Shown: positions 49,980 through 59,925, counted from the first letter of the stretch. The stretch is DNA of 64,000 bases from Candidatus Bathyarchaeota archaeon (GCA_026394265.1 JAPKYO010000024.1:1-64000), one strand, 5' to 3'. The notes: generated by a model not told the origin, from the sequence alone. Numbers and translations are program-made.

Positions 49980-50957
49980 GTGGAAGTACTCTGTGCCGGC
50001 AGCTTCATGGTCGATATCGTCGCCCCCCACCTACCTGCCATCACTCCCCCCGGTGGCCTCATCTACGCGCCGCAGGGCATCACGCTAAACGTCGGCGGTC
50101 ACTCGGCGAACGTCTCCGTCGACCTCGCTCAACTCGGGCAAGCCTCAGTCACGGCGACCGGCTGCATAGGCGACGACATGCTCGGCAGGTACATACAGGA
50201 GACGCTGAGGAAGGCCGGCGTCGACCCCGCGCCGCAGGTCCTCGCCGACACGCCCACGGCGAAGAACATAGCTTTAACCGTCGAGGGTGAGGACAGACGC
50301 TTCATTGCCGAGCTCGCTGCGAACACGCTTCTCAGCCCCGACCACGTTATCGCCTTACTGCGTGGATTCCCTCGCACGCTTTTCCTCGGGACAATCGGTG
50401 GGCTGAAAAACATCGATGGCGACCTCACGCGCGTCCTCGTCGCCGCACACGCCGCCGGCACCACAACTATCGTCGACGTGATACAGCCAACCGAGCCCGA
50501 CTGGGGTCACCTGACACGCGCCCTCGGCCACATCGATGTCCTCCACCTAAACGCCACGGAGGCACGCCTCGCCACCGGCGCCGACGAACCCCTCGCAGCC
50601 GCCGAGGCACTCCGCCGCCTGGGCGCCGACACCGTCATCGTGACGAGTGCCGCCGAGGGACTTACGGCGCTGAGGGGGAAAACCCGGATAACGATGCCCG
50701 CCTTCGACGTCGAGGAGGTCGACCCCACGGGCGCAGGCGACGCACTCTGCGCAGGCCTCATACACAGCCTCCTCGCCCTCAAGAACCCCGCCGAGGCAAC
50801 CACCGCCGAGTTCATGCACGCCCTCCTCGAGGGACAGGCGGCGGGCGCCACCTGCGTCACCTCCCCCGGGGCGACAACCGCTGTAACAGCGGCTCGGGTT
50901 CGAAAACTCATCGAGGCGCAGGGAGACTGGGTGCTCGCCTCCACCTCAAGCCTATAA
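49980..50957 (+). CDS. PfkB-family sugar or nucleoside kinase
   Basis: This 325-residue ribokinase-fold protein shows GGHSANVSVDLAQLGQASVT (substrate-binding GG region) and DPTGAGDALCAGLIHSL (the DTGAGD catalytic and anion-hole motif, with catalytic Asp). The start is GTG 49980. The family phosphorylates sugars, nucleosides or fructose phosphates; the substrate is unresolved. It precedes radB by 24 bases, so these may be one transcript, with no obvious functional tie. Confidence 0.88.
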   Translation: MEVLCAGSFMVDIVAPHLPAITPPGGLIYAPQGITLNVGGHSANVSVDLAQLGQASVTATGCIGDDMLGRYIQETLRKAGVDPAPQVLADTPTAKNIALTVEGEDRRFIAELAANTLLSPDHVIALLRGFPRTLFLGTIGGLKNIDGDLTRVLVAAHAAGTTTIVDVIQPTEPDWGHLTRALGHIDVLHLNATEARLATGADEPLAAAEALRRLGADTVIVTSAAEGLTALRGKTRITMPAFDVEEVDPTGAGDALCAGLIHSLLALKNPAEATTAEFMHALLEGQAAGATCVTSPGATTAVTAARVRKLIEAQGDWVLASTSSL

Positions 50958-50981
50958 ACGTGGGCGGGGGAGACTCACACC

Positions 50982-51662
50982 ATGGAGACGCGGCGCAGGA
51001 TACCCACGGGCTCAAGCAGCCTAGACGCCCAGCTCTCCGGTGGCCTCGCCACGGGGGAACTTTCCCTCGTCTACGGGGAGCCCGCGGCGGGGAAGACTAC
51101 ACTCGCCCTCAGCGCTGCCGCCCAGCTTCTCCGCCGCGACCCCGCAGCCAAGACCATCTACATCGACTCCGACGCCAAGTTCACACCCACCCGCCTCACA
51201 CAGATGACCGGATCGGAGGAACCCCTCAGACACCTCGTCTACACCCGCCCCACGAACTTCGAGGAGCAAGCGGAAGCCCTCGACCGCCTACCCGAACAAC
51301 TCCAAACCGGCGACCTAGCCATCATCGACTCCGTCACGGGACTCTACCGAGTCGAGACCGGTGACACCCAGAAGACATTCATGGAGAACAAGGAGCTTAA
51401 CAGGCAGCTCGGCCAACTAAAGGAGGTGGCCCTCGCCACGGAGGCCGCCATCATACTGACGGGGCAGGTCCGAAGCGTACTAGACTCCCCCACACCCGCC
51501 GTCGAACCCGTCGCCCAGCGCTTGCTCCGCTACTGGAGCGACAAGGTCATAAGGCTGGAAAACACAGCGACCCAAGGAGCCAAACAGGCCACAGTGGAGA
51601 AGCCCCGGGGCATGCGCGGCGCCGCGAGGTTCAAGATAACGGAGAGAGGCGTAGAGGACTAG
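50982..51662 (+). CDS. radB: RadB recombinase paralogue
   Basis: The 226-residue protein has IPTGSSSLDAQLSGGLATGE, Walker A YGEPAAGKTTLALSA (about residues 31-45), and Walker B DLAIIDSVTGLYR. It is a RecA-core protein without the amino-terminal DNA-binding domain of RadA, as expected for RadB. RadB helps RadA and Holliday-junction processing in archaea, mainly Euryarchaeota and related groups. Upstream lies a TATAAACG box at about 50954. It is followed within 12 bases by carS. Confidence 0.92.
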   Translation: METRRRIPTGSSSLDAQLSGGLATGELSLVYGEPAAGKTTLALSAAAQLLRRDPAAKTIYIDSDAKFTPTRLTQMTGSEEPLRHLVYTRPTNFEEQAEALDRLPEQLQTGDLAIIDSVTGLYRVETGDTQKTFMENKELNRQLGQLKEVALATEAAIILTGQVRSVLDSPTPAVEPVAQRLLRYWSDKVIRLENTATQGAKQATVEKPRGMRGAARFKITERGVED

Positions 51663-51674
51663 GAGGGATGCAGG

Positions 51675-52157
51675 GTGGAGGAGATCGACTGGTTCCTAGG
51701 GACGGTCTGGCTCTTCCTACCCGCATACTTCGCCAACGCCGCACCTGTCCTCCTCCATGGTGGGGGTCCACTCGACGGCGGCAGGAACTGGGGCGACGGC
51801 AAGAGGATACTCGGCGACCACAAGACCGTCTACGGCACCCTCAGGGGGATAGCTGTGGGCAGCATCTTCGGCTTAATTCAGGGCAACCCCGCACAGGGGC
51901 TTCTCTTCTCATTCGGCGCCATCCTCGGCGACCTCCTGTTCGCCTTCATAAAGCGGCGCCTCGGCATACAACCCGGGAAGCCGCTCCCCCTCTGGGATCA
52001 GGTCGGCTTCATAATGCTTGCCATCCTGTTCGGCAGCCTTGTCGAGCCCCGCCCCACTTGGCAGCAGGACGTCGCCATGATCATCACAACCATCCCCGTC
52101 CACTATGTCTCCAACCTCTTCGCCTGGGGGCTCAGCTGGAAGAAGGAACCATGGTAG
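51675..52157 (+). CDS. carS: CDP-archaeol synthase
   Basis: The 160-residue membrane protein has GPLDGGRNWGDGKRILGDHK and TVYGTLRGI, the cytidylyltransferase signature of CarS (DUF46), plus four to five hydrophobic helices. It makes CDP-archaeol from unsaturated archaetidic acid and CTP, the step before polar head-group addition to ether lipids. This gene on its own shows the host is an archaeon. The start is GTG 51675, 12 bases after the radB stop. Confidence 0.94.
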   Translation: MEEIDWFLGTVWLFLPAYFANAAPVLLHGGGPLDGGRNWGDGKRILGDHKTVYGTLRGIAVGSIFGLIQGNPAQGLLFSFGAILGDLLFAFIKRRLGIQPGKPLPLWDQVGFIMLAILFGSLVEPRPTWQQDVAMIITTIPVHYVSNLFAWGLSWKKEPW

Positions 52158-52606
52158 ACATGACCGCGAATGTTCTGGCGGGTAGAACGGGCGTTCTAAA
52201 CCCTGCATTTAATAGACCATAGTCTCCCGTCTCTTGATCCTATAGAAAACCCGGAGAGGATTTTAACGTGTGGTTTGTGGGTCGAGTTGGAAATTGTGGA
52301 CGGGAGAGACAAAGTATGTCGAAGTGGACGAAGCCAACTTTAGGGCGTCAGTCTAGCCTGTTTATCGACGCCGCGCACGAAGCTCTACAGGGTAGAGGGT
52401 TTGCGCCATTTATGGCCTCGGTGCCCCTTCAAGCTCGATGCGAGTCTCCACTGTGGGACAGAGTGACTGTTCTAATCTATGGATTTAATACTGGATCGGC
52501 CGCGTCTTACCTTACTTGGGTCTCGGGAACTATTGATTGGGGGTAACTGGAAAGGTTATTATCGCCACGGGGAGTATGATAAATCAATTTGAAAGAAGGA
52601 AAATCG
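52158..52606. other. Intergenic stretch without a convincing gene
   Basis: About 450 bases separate carS from the RHH pair. One frame (from ATG 52316, MSKWTKPTLGRQSSLFIDAA, to 52546) is open for 76 codons, but its composition is unlike that of its neighbours and it matches nothing I know. It may be a relic. A CTATTTATTT-like A/T segment lies near 52560. Confidence 0.3.
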
Positions 52607-53158
52607 ATGCAGAGGAAGCTCCTCGCCGCGCGGCTCGACCTCGCCGAGAAGATATCCGAGATCGCCGCTAGGAAGGGGACTCTGTACGATTATGTGAACG
52701 ACGTCCTGGAGCAGGTGATCAGGATCGAGTCTATGGGGCTGAGCCTGAGGGAGATGTACGACGAGGTGAGGGTGTTCAAGTCTGCGAAGGACGTTGGGTT
52801 CATTCTGCTGCCCGAGGCTCTGGTCTTGGGCTTGGCTGAGAAGGCGTATAAAGCTGATCACGGGTCTCTTGAGGCACTGTTCTTTGAGAATGGTCAGTGG
52901 TATGGTAAGTATTACGGTGACGTTGAGCGCTTCGAGGAGGTTCTGAGGACGTATCTCTGGTCCACGAGCGAGTTCGAGATAAAGAAGAGCGGGAAGGGGC
53001 GCGTCTTGACCTGTCTGGGCTCGTCCTTCTCCGTCGGGTACCTTAAGCTTCTCGGGTTCTTTTTCGAGGGGGCGATGGATACTCTTGGGTTCAAGACCGC
53101 CTCGAAGGACGTGGCCAAGGGGATAATTCGGATATCGTTCCAACCGAAGGTAGGGTAA
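52607..53158 (+). CDS. RHH-like protein with sensor-like carboxyl domain (paralogue 1)
   Basis: The 183-residue product begins MQRKLLAARLDLAEKISEIA, a ribbon-helix-helix-like strand and helices (RKGTLYDYVNDVLEQVIR). The carboxyl domain of about 110 residues (LGLAEKAYKADHGSLEALFF, GFFFEGAMDTLGF, GIIRISFQ) recalls V4R/4-vinyl-reductase-like ligand domains, but this is only a visual impression. The gene abuts its paralogue (stop at 53158, start at 53159). The pair may be a two-subunit transcription regulator, possibly of the surface protein gene downstream. Confidence 0.65.
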   Translation: MQRKLLAARLDLAEKISEIAARKGTLYDYVNDVLEQVIRIESMGLSLREMYDEVRVFKSAKDVGFILLPEALVLGLAEKAYKADHGSLEALFFENGQWYGKYYGDVERFEEVLRTYLWSTSEFEIKKSGKGRVLTCLGSSFSVGYLKLLGFFFEGAMDTLGFKTASKDVAKGIIRISFQPKVG

Positions 53159-53752
53159 ATGGGTCGAGCGCAGGAGGACAAGCCGAGGGAGAAGAAGCTC
53201 ATCCGGGCGCCAGAGGACTTAGTGGATGAGTTGAATGAGGCCGCGGCCCTGCAGGGGAAGACCTTCTACAGGTATGTGACCGAGATCTTCGAGCAGGCTC
53301 TGGAGGCTAATAAGATGAAGAGGACCCTGGGCTCGATAATTGATAGCTATAAGCTCTCGGAGATCAGTCGTAAGACGGGGATGGTTGCCGTCCCGGGTGA
53401 ATTTCTGGAGCAGGGGTTGGCCAGCGCCTACCCCGAGGGTGGGATGGATTTCCTCCAGATTTGGTACCAGGCGGGTAGGATGTACGGTCTCCTCCTGAAG
53501 GGTAAGTTTAATGACGAGTTGGATGCCTTCATTCGGTTGGTCAGGGAGAGTCTCTGGTTGGTGAACGAGGTGGAGGTAAAGAGTGGTGAGGACTCCGTGT
53601 CGTTGAGGTTTGTTGCGCCGTCGATCTCTAAGGAGCGGAGTAGTCTGTTGTTAGGGTTTATTGAGGGTGCTTTGGCTTCCCTTGGGTATGAGGTCGTGGA
53701 GAAGAGGGAGTATAAGGGGATAATCGATATCAAGATTACCCCTATTAGTTAA
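53159..53752 (+). CDS. RHH-like protein with sensor-like carboxyl domain (paralogue 2)
   Basis: The 197-residue product has the same plan as paralogue 1: KKLIRAPEDLVDELNEAAAL, TFYRYVTEIFEQALEANKMK, then a domain with GLASAYPEGGMDFLQIWYQA and LLLGFIEGALASLGYE, ending KGIIDIKITPIS. Equivalent pieces of paralogue 1 end KGIIRISFQPKVG. It follows without a gap, so the two are co-translated. No known family is named with confidence. The S-layer-like gene starts 247 bases downstream. Confidence 0.65.
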   Translation: MGRAQEDKPREKKLIRAPEDLVDELNEAAALQGKTFYRYVTEIFEQALEANKMKRTLGSIIDSYKLSEISRKTGMVAVPGEFLEQGLASAYPEGGMDFLQIWYQAGRMYGLLLKGKFNDELDAFIRLVRESLWLVNEVEVKSGEDSVSLRFVAPSISKERSSLLLGFIEGALASLGYEVVEKREYKGIIDIKITPIS

Positions 53753-53937
53753 ATACACGCCTTTTATAGCTGCGTTTTTGCATGTTTTCTCTTGGGGCTC
53801 GGGTCTATTTTTGGGTATTATTTTTTAGATTGTTTAATAAAGGTTGATTTTGTCTCATAAATTCTCGTTAATGCGAGATTATGTGTTTTCATGGCTATTG
53901 ATGTGGGAGAAAACGATCAACATGTAAACAAAGGGTG

Positions 53938-53959
53938 ATAGGTTGTTGACATAACCTAT
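53938..53959. promoter_or_regulatory. Inverted repeat and promoter region of the surface-layer gene
   Basis: ATAGGTT (53938-53944) and AACCTAT (53953-53959) are 7-bp arms around 8 bases. They lie just before an A/T-rich CTATTTATGG element and GTTTTAAACG, some 40-60 bases upstream of the ATG at 54000. This may be an operator or an mRNA leader hairpin of a highly expressed gene. Confidence 0.45.
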
Positions 53960-53999
53960 TTATGGAAAACGGCGTAGTTTTAAACGCCTCAAAACGAGG

Positions 54000-56957
54000 A
54001 TGAATGAAATGAGTAGAAACTCTCGTTTAATAACAACAACGATACTAGTCGCTCTCTTTCTCGGGAGTACACTAAGTGTGCTCCCGATAGGGCACGCGGC
54101 TACTTCTGGCACTCTAGCATGGGTGAAACCAGATTTAGTCGCGCCTGGAGGGCCTATTGAACTAGATGCCTCCGGCCTCTCGGCCGGAGGCGCGTCCGTA
54201 TACTTCTACCTAAGTGATAACGGCGATTCTGAGACTACCACTGGCGATATCTACGCTGGTAAGGTAGCTACCGCCGATCTAGACGTCAGTATCACTATAT
54301 GGGTTCCCTCAGCGACCCCTGCAGGAGACTATTATATTAAAGCTACAGACATTCAGGGGACTGGTAAATCCGCAGTAGTTACTGGCGACACGGTCGAGGT
54401 AGTTACTGAGTACCCTTCCGTTACCATCAATGCTGATGACACTCCCGGCAATTTCGGGGATTATCCTGAAATTGCCATAAAGTCCGCGGGAGACTATGAC
54501 GCAGCTACAATTTACTGGGACGCGTTCAGTGACGATGGTTTTGTTGCCCTTGGTGACGTAATTGCCTCGGGCAAGTATACCATAAACGCAGATACTGATG
54601 ATTGGGCTGTCCCTGATGGGTATAAGGGTGATCACAAGGTGATCATCTACTTGGAGGGTGCTGACAGTTTCGCAACTTATGTAACCTTCACGATGGAGCC
54701 TTCGGCCGACTTCGTGTCCATAGCCGCTTATAGCATTGCTGCTGATGCTGCAAACCAAGTAATAACCATCACTGGTCACGGCTTCCCGAAAGGTACTATC
54801 GACAAAGATACTGGAGTAGTCGTTACTTCAAAGTCCTTCGCTGGGAGTAATCTCTGGGAGGATACAGCTATTGTCGCCGCTGATGTAGATGTCGGAGACG
54901 GTGATCCTGATGCAAAGGGTTATTTCACACTCGATGCACGCGTTGACGGTGTCGATGCTGGAACACTATCAGTAGAAATCAAGGTTGACAGTACCTCAAA
55001 CGCCTTCGATGATGTTCTCCTAAGTTCTAAAGCTTCCACCGACTTCACTCAAATTAAGGATGCAAAGCTGACAAAAACTGAAGCAATAAACGGCAAAACC
55101 CTAGGCATCTGGATGATTAACCTGCCAGCTTCTGAGAATGTACTTGTCGAGATGATAGGTACTGATACTACTGCAGATTTGACCGTTGGGACTTCTGATG
55201 AAAATGGTGCCTTCAAGGAGGCTCCAGAACTTGATGGCTGGCCCGGTGATACCTATCAGGTAAGAGCCACAGTTGGCGCCAGAACAAAGATCATAGGAAC
55301 CTTCAAGATACTACCCGACTTTGAAGTACAAGATGAATTCGGAGATGCACTTGATGCTACAACTGTCGAGACACTTTATCAGTTGAGTGGAACCGGTTTC
55401 CCAGTCAACGCTGAACTTGACTATGTATACTGGGGTACAAAGAAAATCGCAATCAACTTCGTTGTTGATGTAGATGGCCTAGTTATGGTCATAGAGAATG
55501 CTGATGGAGATCCACTGGCAGTTCCTCATGTTAGTGGCGGTGGTAAAGCCGTTGCGGTCAAGATGACCGGCACTGACGTCAACCTCGACAAGGCTATCGA
55601 AGCAACGAGTTCAGTCGTGATCGACCCCTTCCTTCTAGCAGCGGACGATGCCGACAACGATGTCGGTTTCCTAGATACAACTGCGGATCCAGTATGGACT
55701 GACTTTGATGCCGCTCCATTGGTCTTCCCTGGTCACCCGGTGAAGATCGTTGGATTCGGTTATCTCGCCGATGAAACGGTTACAGTCAAACTATATGATG
55801 GAAACGACAAGCTACTAGGAACTGCTACAATAACGAGCGGAGGAAAGACCGGTTCAGACGGTGACTTAACACTAGTGTGCTGGTTACCTGCTGTAAAGGC
55901 GATGAAGTTAAGTGTCGAGGATGCTTACCTAACCGTAGCTGGCTCAGGAGATAATACGGCTGATAGTGAGACATTCACCACAACGGCTATTGCTGATGAT
56001 GACTCGACTGGAATGCTGATCTTCGGCATCGAGGACGACGGCGATATTGACACAAGCGTCAAGGTCGATGACGTTCAAAATGTTGCAGGTGTTGGCTTCT
56101 GGTCCACTAGCGTTGACCTAAGAATTGGTGAAGATAAGCAAAAGTCTGTCTCTGTTACTTATGGTTACTTTAAAACTACAATGACTATCCCAGAGTTGGA
56201 AGGAAGTTTGGTTGGTACCGAATACACTTTCGACTCTAACAAAGCTGCTGCTTCCGAAATGACCTTTATAGTCAAGCCTAAGATCGTTGCCAGTCCTGTC
56301 AAGGGATATGCAGACTCTAACTTCGTCATCACTGGTAAAGGATTCACAGATGGCGAAGATGTCTCCCTTGTATGGAGTGGAACCGATGAAGAGCTTGACG
56401 CAGTTGACGGTGCCGACATAGACACAGGTACCTTCACGATGACTCTCACGGTACCCGCTGCCGTTGCACAAGCCTACAAGATATCGGCAATAGTTACTGA
56501 CGAGACATGGGCTTCAACAACCTACACGGTACTGGACGAGAATGCTGCGAACACAACTAAGACACTTGACGAGATCATCGCAATGCTCGGTGCTCTAAAC
56601 ATTCCACAACTCAATACCAACATCCAAGCTACTCAGACTGCTGCGACCGCCGCTGGTACTAAGGCTGACGCCGCAGCCACTGCTGCGACCGCCGCTGGTA
56701 CTAAGGCTGACGCCGCTACCGCCGCCGCAACCGCCGCTGGCTCCAAGGCAGACGCTGCAACAGCTGCAGCGATCGCCGCTGGCACCAAGGCAGACGCCGC
56801 GACAGCAGCAGCAACCTCCGCCGCGACATCCGCGAAGAGCGCAGCCGACGCCGCATCTGGCCTGACGACGCTGGTCTACGCCGCAATCGGCGCTAGCCTC
56901 GTTGCCGCACTAGCTGCAATCGTCGCGCTGATGCAGATCAGTCGCAAGATCGCATAA
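54000..56957 (+). CDS. S-layer-like surface glycoprotein with coiled-coil stalk and membrane anchor
   Basis: The 985-residue protein has a signal peptide (LITTTILVALFLGSTLSVLP, cleavage near HAATSG), many Asp/Thr-rich Ig-like beta domains (about residues 35-855), a linker, then an Ala-rich coiled coil with four AAGTKADAA/AAGSKADAA repeats (about residues 880-945), and a carboxyl membrane helix (LVYAAIGASLVAALAAIVAL) with a basic end. This is the plan of archaeal S-layer subunits anchored by a stalk. Its codons are less GC-biased than those of neighbours, as often seen in highly expressed surface genes. A T-run at about 56975-56984 probably ends the transcript. Confidence 0.88.
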   Translation: MNEMSRNSRLITTTILVALFLGSTLSVLPIGHAATSGTLAWVKPDLVAPGGPIELDASGLSAGGASVYFYLSDNGDSETTTGDIYAGKVATADLDVSITIWVPSATPAGDYYIKATDIQGTGKSAVVTGDTVEVVTEYPSVTINADDTPGNFGDYPEIAIKSAGDYDAATIYWDAFSDDGFVALGDVIASGKYTINADTDDWAVPDGYKGDHKVIIYLEGADSFATYVTFTMEPSADFVSIAAYSIAADAANQVITITGHGFPKGTIDKDTGVVVTSKSFAGSNLWEDTAIVAADVDVGDGDPDAKGYFTLDARVDGVDAGTLSVEIKVDSTSNAFDDVLLSSKASTDFTQIKDAKLTKTEAINGKTLGIWMINLPASENVLVEMIGTDTTADLTVGTSDENGAFKEAPELDGWPGDTYQVRATVGARTKIIGTFKILPDFEVQDEFGDALDATTVETLYQLSGTGFPVNAELDYVYWGTKKIAINFVVDVDGLVMVIENADGDPLAVPHVSGGGKAVAVKMTGTDVNLDKAIEATSSVVIDPFLLAADDADNDVGFLDTTADPVWTDFDAAPLVFPGHPVKIVGFGYLADETVTVKLYDGNDKLLGTATITSGGKTGSDGDLTLVCWLPAVKAMKLSVEDAYLTVAGSGDNTADSETFTTTAIADDDSTGMLIFGIEDDGDIDTSVKVDDVQNVAGVGFWSTSVDLRIGEDKQKSVSVTYGYFKTTMTIPELEGSLVGTEYTFDSNKAAASEMTFIVKPKIVASPVKGYADSNFVITGKGFTDGEDVSLVWSGTDEELDAVDGADIDTGTFTMTLTVPAAVAQAYKISAIVTDETWASTTYTVLDENAANTTKTLDEIIAMLGALNIPQLNTNIQATQTAATAAGTKADAAATAATAAGTKADAATAAATAAGSKADAATAAAIAAGTKADAATAAATSAATSAKSAADAASGLTTLVYAAIGASLVAALAAIVALMQISRKIA

Positions 56958-57046
56958 CACAAATCCCCATCTTTCTATTTTTTTCACTTCAAGCACCCCA
57001 GCGCTAGCTGGGCTTCTTGTTGCCACATTTTTTAAGTACCCGAACC

Positions 57047-58033
57047 ATGGTGCGTAGGATGCTCTCCCCCGTCGTCATCAGTGCGCTCATCCAGACGGGG
57101 GTCATCGTGATACTATGTGTCGGCTTCACATTCACCTACATGGTGGAGAAGTTCCCAAACTTCGCACACACCGCCCTCGCCACATTCGGCACCGTCCTCA
57201 GCTACTCACTCGTCAGAATCTACGGATTCAACCCCTACTCCACCATCCCCCTCTCGATGCTCTTCTGCGGACTGATCAACATCGGCATCTACGTCGCCAT
57301 CGTCCGCCCAATCAAGGCCACGGGGGCCCGCGAGATCACAATCACTTTCGCCTTCTTCGCGCTAGCTCAGGTGATGGCCTCCATAGTCAACGTCTACAGC
57401 TACTGGTACATGCTCACCCAGGGCGGCCCGACGTCGGGGTTCAGCCTAGTCTCATGGGACTTCAAATGGGAAGGCTACCCCGGTATCCTACTCGTCATCC
57501 TCCCCGTATGCGCCATCCTAGTCGCCGCCCTCTGGCTCTTCCTAACCCGGGTGAAGCAGGGAATCGCGTTCAGGGCCGTCGCCGAGGACGAGGCACTCGC
57601 CTCAAGCCTCGGCGTCAACGTAAACATCGTCCACACCCTCACATGGCTCCTAACGGGCGCCCTCGCCGGCCTCGCGGGCGCCATGATACCCCTCTGGAGA
57701 TACACGGGCCTCGGATACAACGACGAGTTCCTCATGCTCGTCATGGCGGGCAGCGTCATGGGCGGCATAAACAGCGTCGCCGGCGCCCTCATCGGTGGCT
57801 TCCTCGCAGCCACCTCCCAGAAGCTCCTCGGCGCCCTCGCCATAGCCATCTACGGCGTAGAAGCCGCCGCGTACGAGGCACTCTACCCCTCCATACTCAT
57901 CGCCGCCATACTCATGCTCGAACCCGAGGGCATAATGGGCTTCTTCGACCACCCACACAACCCCCTCAGGGGACTCAAGATGAACGTAAACCGTCTCCGC
58001 GACTACCTCGCCAAGGTTATCCACGCCACTTAA
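57047..58033 (+). CDS. LivH-type branched-chain amino-acid ABC permease
   Basis: The product is about 328 residues with eight or more transmembrane helices and the permease loop FRAVAEDEALASSLGVNVNI (the EAA-like region that contacts the ATPase). It belongs to the LivH/LivM family. ATG 57047 lies about 20 bases after a TTTTTTAAG box, suggesting a leaderless start; an in-frame start at 57017 is less likely. No LivK, LivM, LivF or LivG gene is adjacent, so partners must be elsewhere. An energy-coupled role with a surface receptor is assumed. Confidence 0.85.
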   Translation: MVRRMLSPVVISALIQTGVIVILCVGFTFTYMVEKFPNFAHTALATFGTVLSYSLVRIYGFNPYSTIPLSMLFCGLINIGIYVAIVRPIKATGAREITITFAFFALAQVMASIVNVYSYWYMLTQGGPTSGFSLVSWDFKWEGYPGILLVILPVCAILVAALWLFLTRVKQGIAFRAVAEDEALASSLGVNVNIVHTLTWLLTGALAGLAGAMIPLWRYTGLGYNDEFLMLVMAGSVMGGINSVAGALIGGFLAATSQKLLGALAIAIYGVEAAAYEALYPSILIAAILMLEPEGIMGFFDHPHNPLRGLKMNVNRLRDYLAKVIHAT

Positions 58034-58053
58034 ATCGGGAGCCGAATCCCTAC

Positions 58054-59895
58054 ATGGCGATGCCCGAGCCGAGCCCAGGCTGGAGGAGCCTCTTCCCCTA
58101 CGACCCCTACCCGCAGCAGGTCGACTTCATGAACGACGTAGAGGCGACCCTGGGCTCAGGCGGCACCCTCATCGCCGAGGCGTGCAACGGCTTCGGCAAG
58201 ACCGTCTCAGCCCTCAGCGCCCTCCTCCCACTCGGCAAACCCATAACATACGCCACACGAACACACGACCAGGTCCGGCAGGTACTCTCCGAGGTGGAGA
58301 GGATCAACGTGCACGCCGACTCCAACTACTCCGCCGTGAACCTCGCCAGCCGCGACTACCTCTGCCTCAACCCCGAATGCAAGGGCATACCAAGCAGGGA
58401 GGCACAGGAACTCTGCGGCGTCCTCCGCAAGGAGGAGCGGTGCCCCTACAGGTCCGAGCTAACAGAGGCGCCCACGGGTCTCCCCCGGGTCCTATCCGTC
58501 GACGCACTCATCACCACGGGCAGACGCATACGGATCTGCCCATACTTCCTCGCCCGCCGCGTCGCAAAGACCCGCAACCTCACCGTCTGCCCCTACCCCT
58601 ACGTCTTCGACCCAAAGATCAGGATGGCGACGGGACTCGACCTCGAAGGGCGCCTCCTCGTCCTAGACGAGGGGCACAACGCCGACCAAGTCGGGCAGGA
58701 GACCCTCAGCGACACCCTCAGCGACCGCAGCCTCGCCGCCGCATCAGACGAACTCAAGTCAGTGGGCATGAACAGGGCACCCCTCAGACGGCTCGAGGAC
58801 CACCTCGCCGAGGTCGTCGCCGACCAGCCCACCCTCGTCAAGGCCGAGGAAGCATACGACAACGTCGCCCACGCCCTCGGCGGAGACATCACCACATTCA
58901 CCGAGAACCACGCCCCCGCGGTAGAAGCCATAAGGGGGAGGAAGGAGAAGGCCGGCGAGCCCCCGCTCAGCTACCTGAACGGTGTCCTCAGCTTCCTCGA
59001 ACTCCTCATGGAGAGCAGGAAGGACCGATACGTCGCCATCTACCAGAAGGCAAACTATGGCTCAAACCAGCTCGAGTACAGGTGCCTCGACCCGAGCCTC
59101 GCCATACGCCCAATCGTCGACACCGCCGCGGGCACCCTCTTCATGTCCGGCACCATAAGCCCCCTCCCACTCTTCGCCGAGGTACTCGGACTCAACAAGG
59201 CCCAGCTACGCAGCTACCCCGCCATACAGACCAGCGACAAGATCAAGATGACCATCGACCCAAGCGTCACCACAACCTACCGCGACAGGAGCCCCGAGAT
59301 GCTCCGACGGATAGGCGAAGTCGTCTCCGAGGCACTTAAGGGCGTACCAAACGGCGCCCTCGTCTTCTTCCCACAGCGCACCCTCATGGATAGCAGCCTC
59401 GACGCCTGGACGCAGGCCGGACTCATACAGGTAACCGGCGGCCGCCCCTTCATCTCGGGCAAGTCCCTCTTCAGGGAGGGCAGAGACGCCCGCACAAACC
59501 AGGACACCGTCACTCGGTACAAGGCCGCCGCCGTCACCCCTCAGGGTGCCGTCCTCACATGCGTCTTCCGGGGCAGGAACAGCGAGGGCAGCAACTTCCC
59601 AGACGACCAGTGCCGCGGAATAGTACTCGTCGGCGTCCCCTACGCCAACTACGGCGACCCACTCGTCCGGGCACAGATCGCCTACTACGACCGCAGAAGC
59701 ATGGGCCTCGGAAACAGGTGGTACACCATGGACGCCTTCCGCGCCTCAAACCAGGCCCTCGGCAGGGGCATCAGGAGCCGCGAAGACTGGTGCCACTACT
59801 GGCTACTCGACCAACGATACGCCCAGCACCAGGACCTCATAAGCGCCTGGGCCAAAGGCGCAGGACCCACCATCGCTGGACCCGAGACCCTATAA
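58054..59895 (+). CDS. xpd: XPD/Rad3-family DNA helicase
   Basis: The 613-residue protein has Walker A EACNGFGKTVSAL (about residues 45-57), four cysteines of a 4Fe-4S domain (YLCLNPECKG, ELCGVLRKEERCPYR), the DEAH-box variant LDEGHNADQVG (about residue 206) and later SF2 motifs including FMSGTISPLPLFAEVLG and a carboxyl QALGRGIRSRED with the arginine finger. It is a 5'-3' helicase of repair and transcription in other organisms. NGFGKT and DEGH deviate from the usual TGTGKT and DEAH, but the essential Lys, Asp and Glu are kept. Confidence 0.93.
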   Translation: MAMPEPSPGWRSLFPYDPYPQQVDFMNDVEATLGSGGTLIAEACNGFGKTVSALSALLPLGKPITYATRTHDQVRQVLSEVERINVHADSNYSAVNLASRDYLCLNPECKGIPSREAQELCGVLRKEERCPYRSELTEAPTGLPRVLSVDALITTGRRIRICPYFLARRVAKTRNLTVCPYPYVFDPKIRMATGLDLEGRLLVLDEGHNADQVGQETLSDTLSDRSLAAASDELKSVGMNRAPLRRLEDHLAEVVADQPTLVKAEEAYDNVAHALGGDITTFTENHAPAVEAIRGRKEKAGEPPLSYLNGVLSFLELLMESRKDRYVAIYQKANYGSNQLEYRCLDPSLAIRPIVDTAAGTLFMSGTISPLPLFAEVLGLNKAQLRSYPAIQTSDKIKMTIDPSVTTTYRDRSPEMLRRIGEVVSEALKGVPNGALVFFPQRTLMDSSLDAWTQAGLIQVTGGRPFISGKSLFREGRDARTNQDTVTRYKAAAVTPQGAVLTCVFRGRNSEGSNFPDDQCRGIVLVGVPYANYGDPLVRAQIAYYDRRSMGLGNRWYTMDAFRASNQALGRGIRSREDWCHYWLLDQRYAQHQDLISAWAKGAGPTIAGPETL

Positions 59896-59925
59896 ACGTC
59901 CCCAGCCACAATAATTCGAAGTATT

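Noticed and set aside
56636..56840. Repeated DNA resembling a CRISPR-like array
   Set aside because: The repeats encode the AAGTKADAA coiled-coil units of the surface protein and stay in frame.
57115..58050. Long open frame upstream of xpd in the same phase
   Set aside because: It overlaps the LivH permease in another frame and is a Pro/Arg/His-rich shadow; the helicase begins at ATG 58054.
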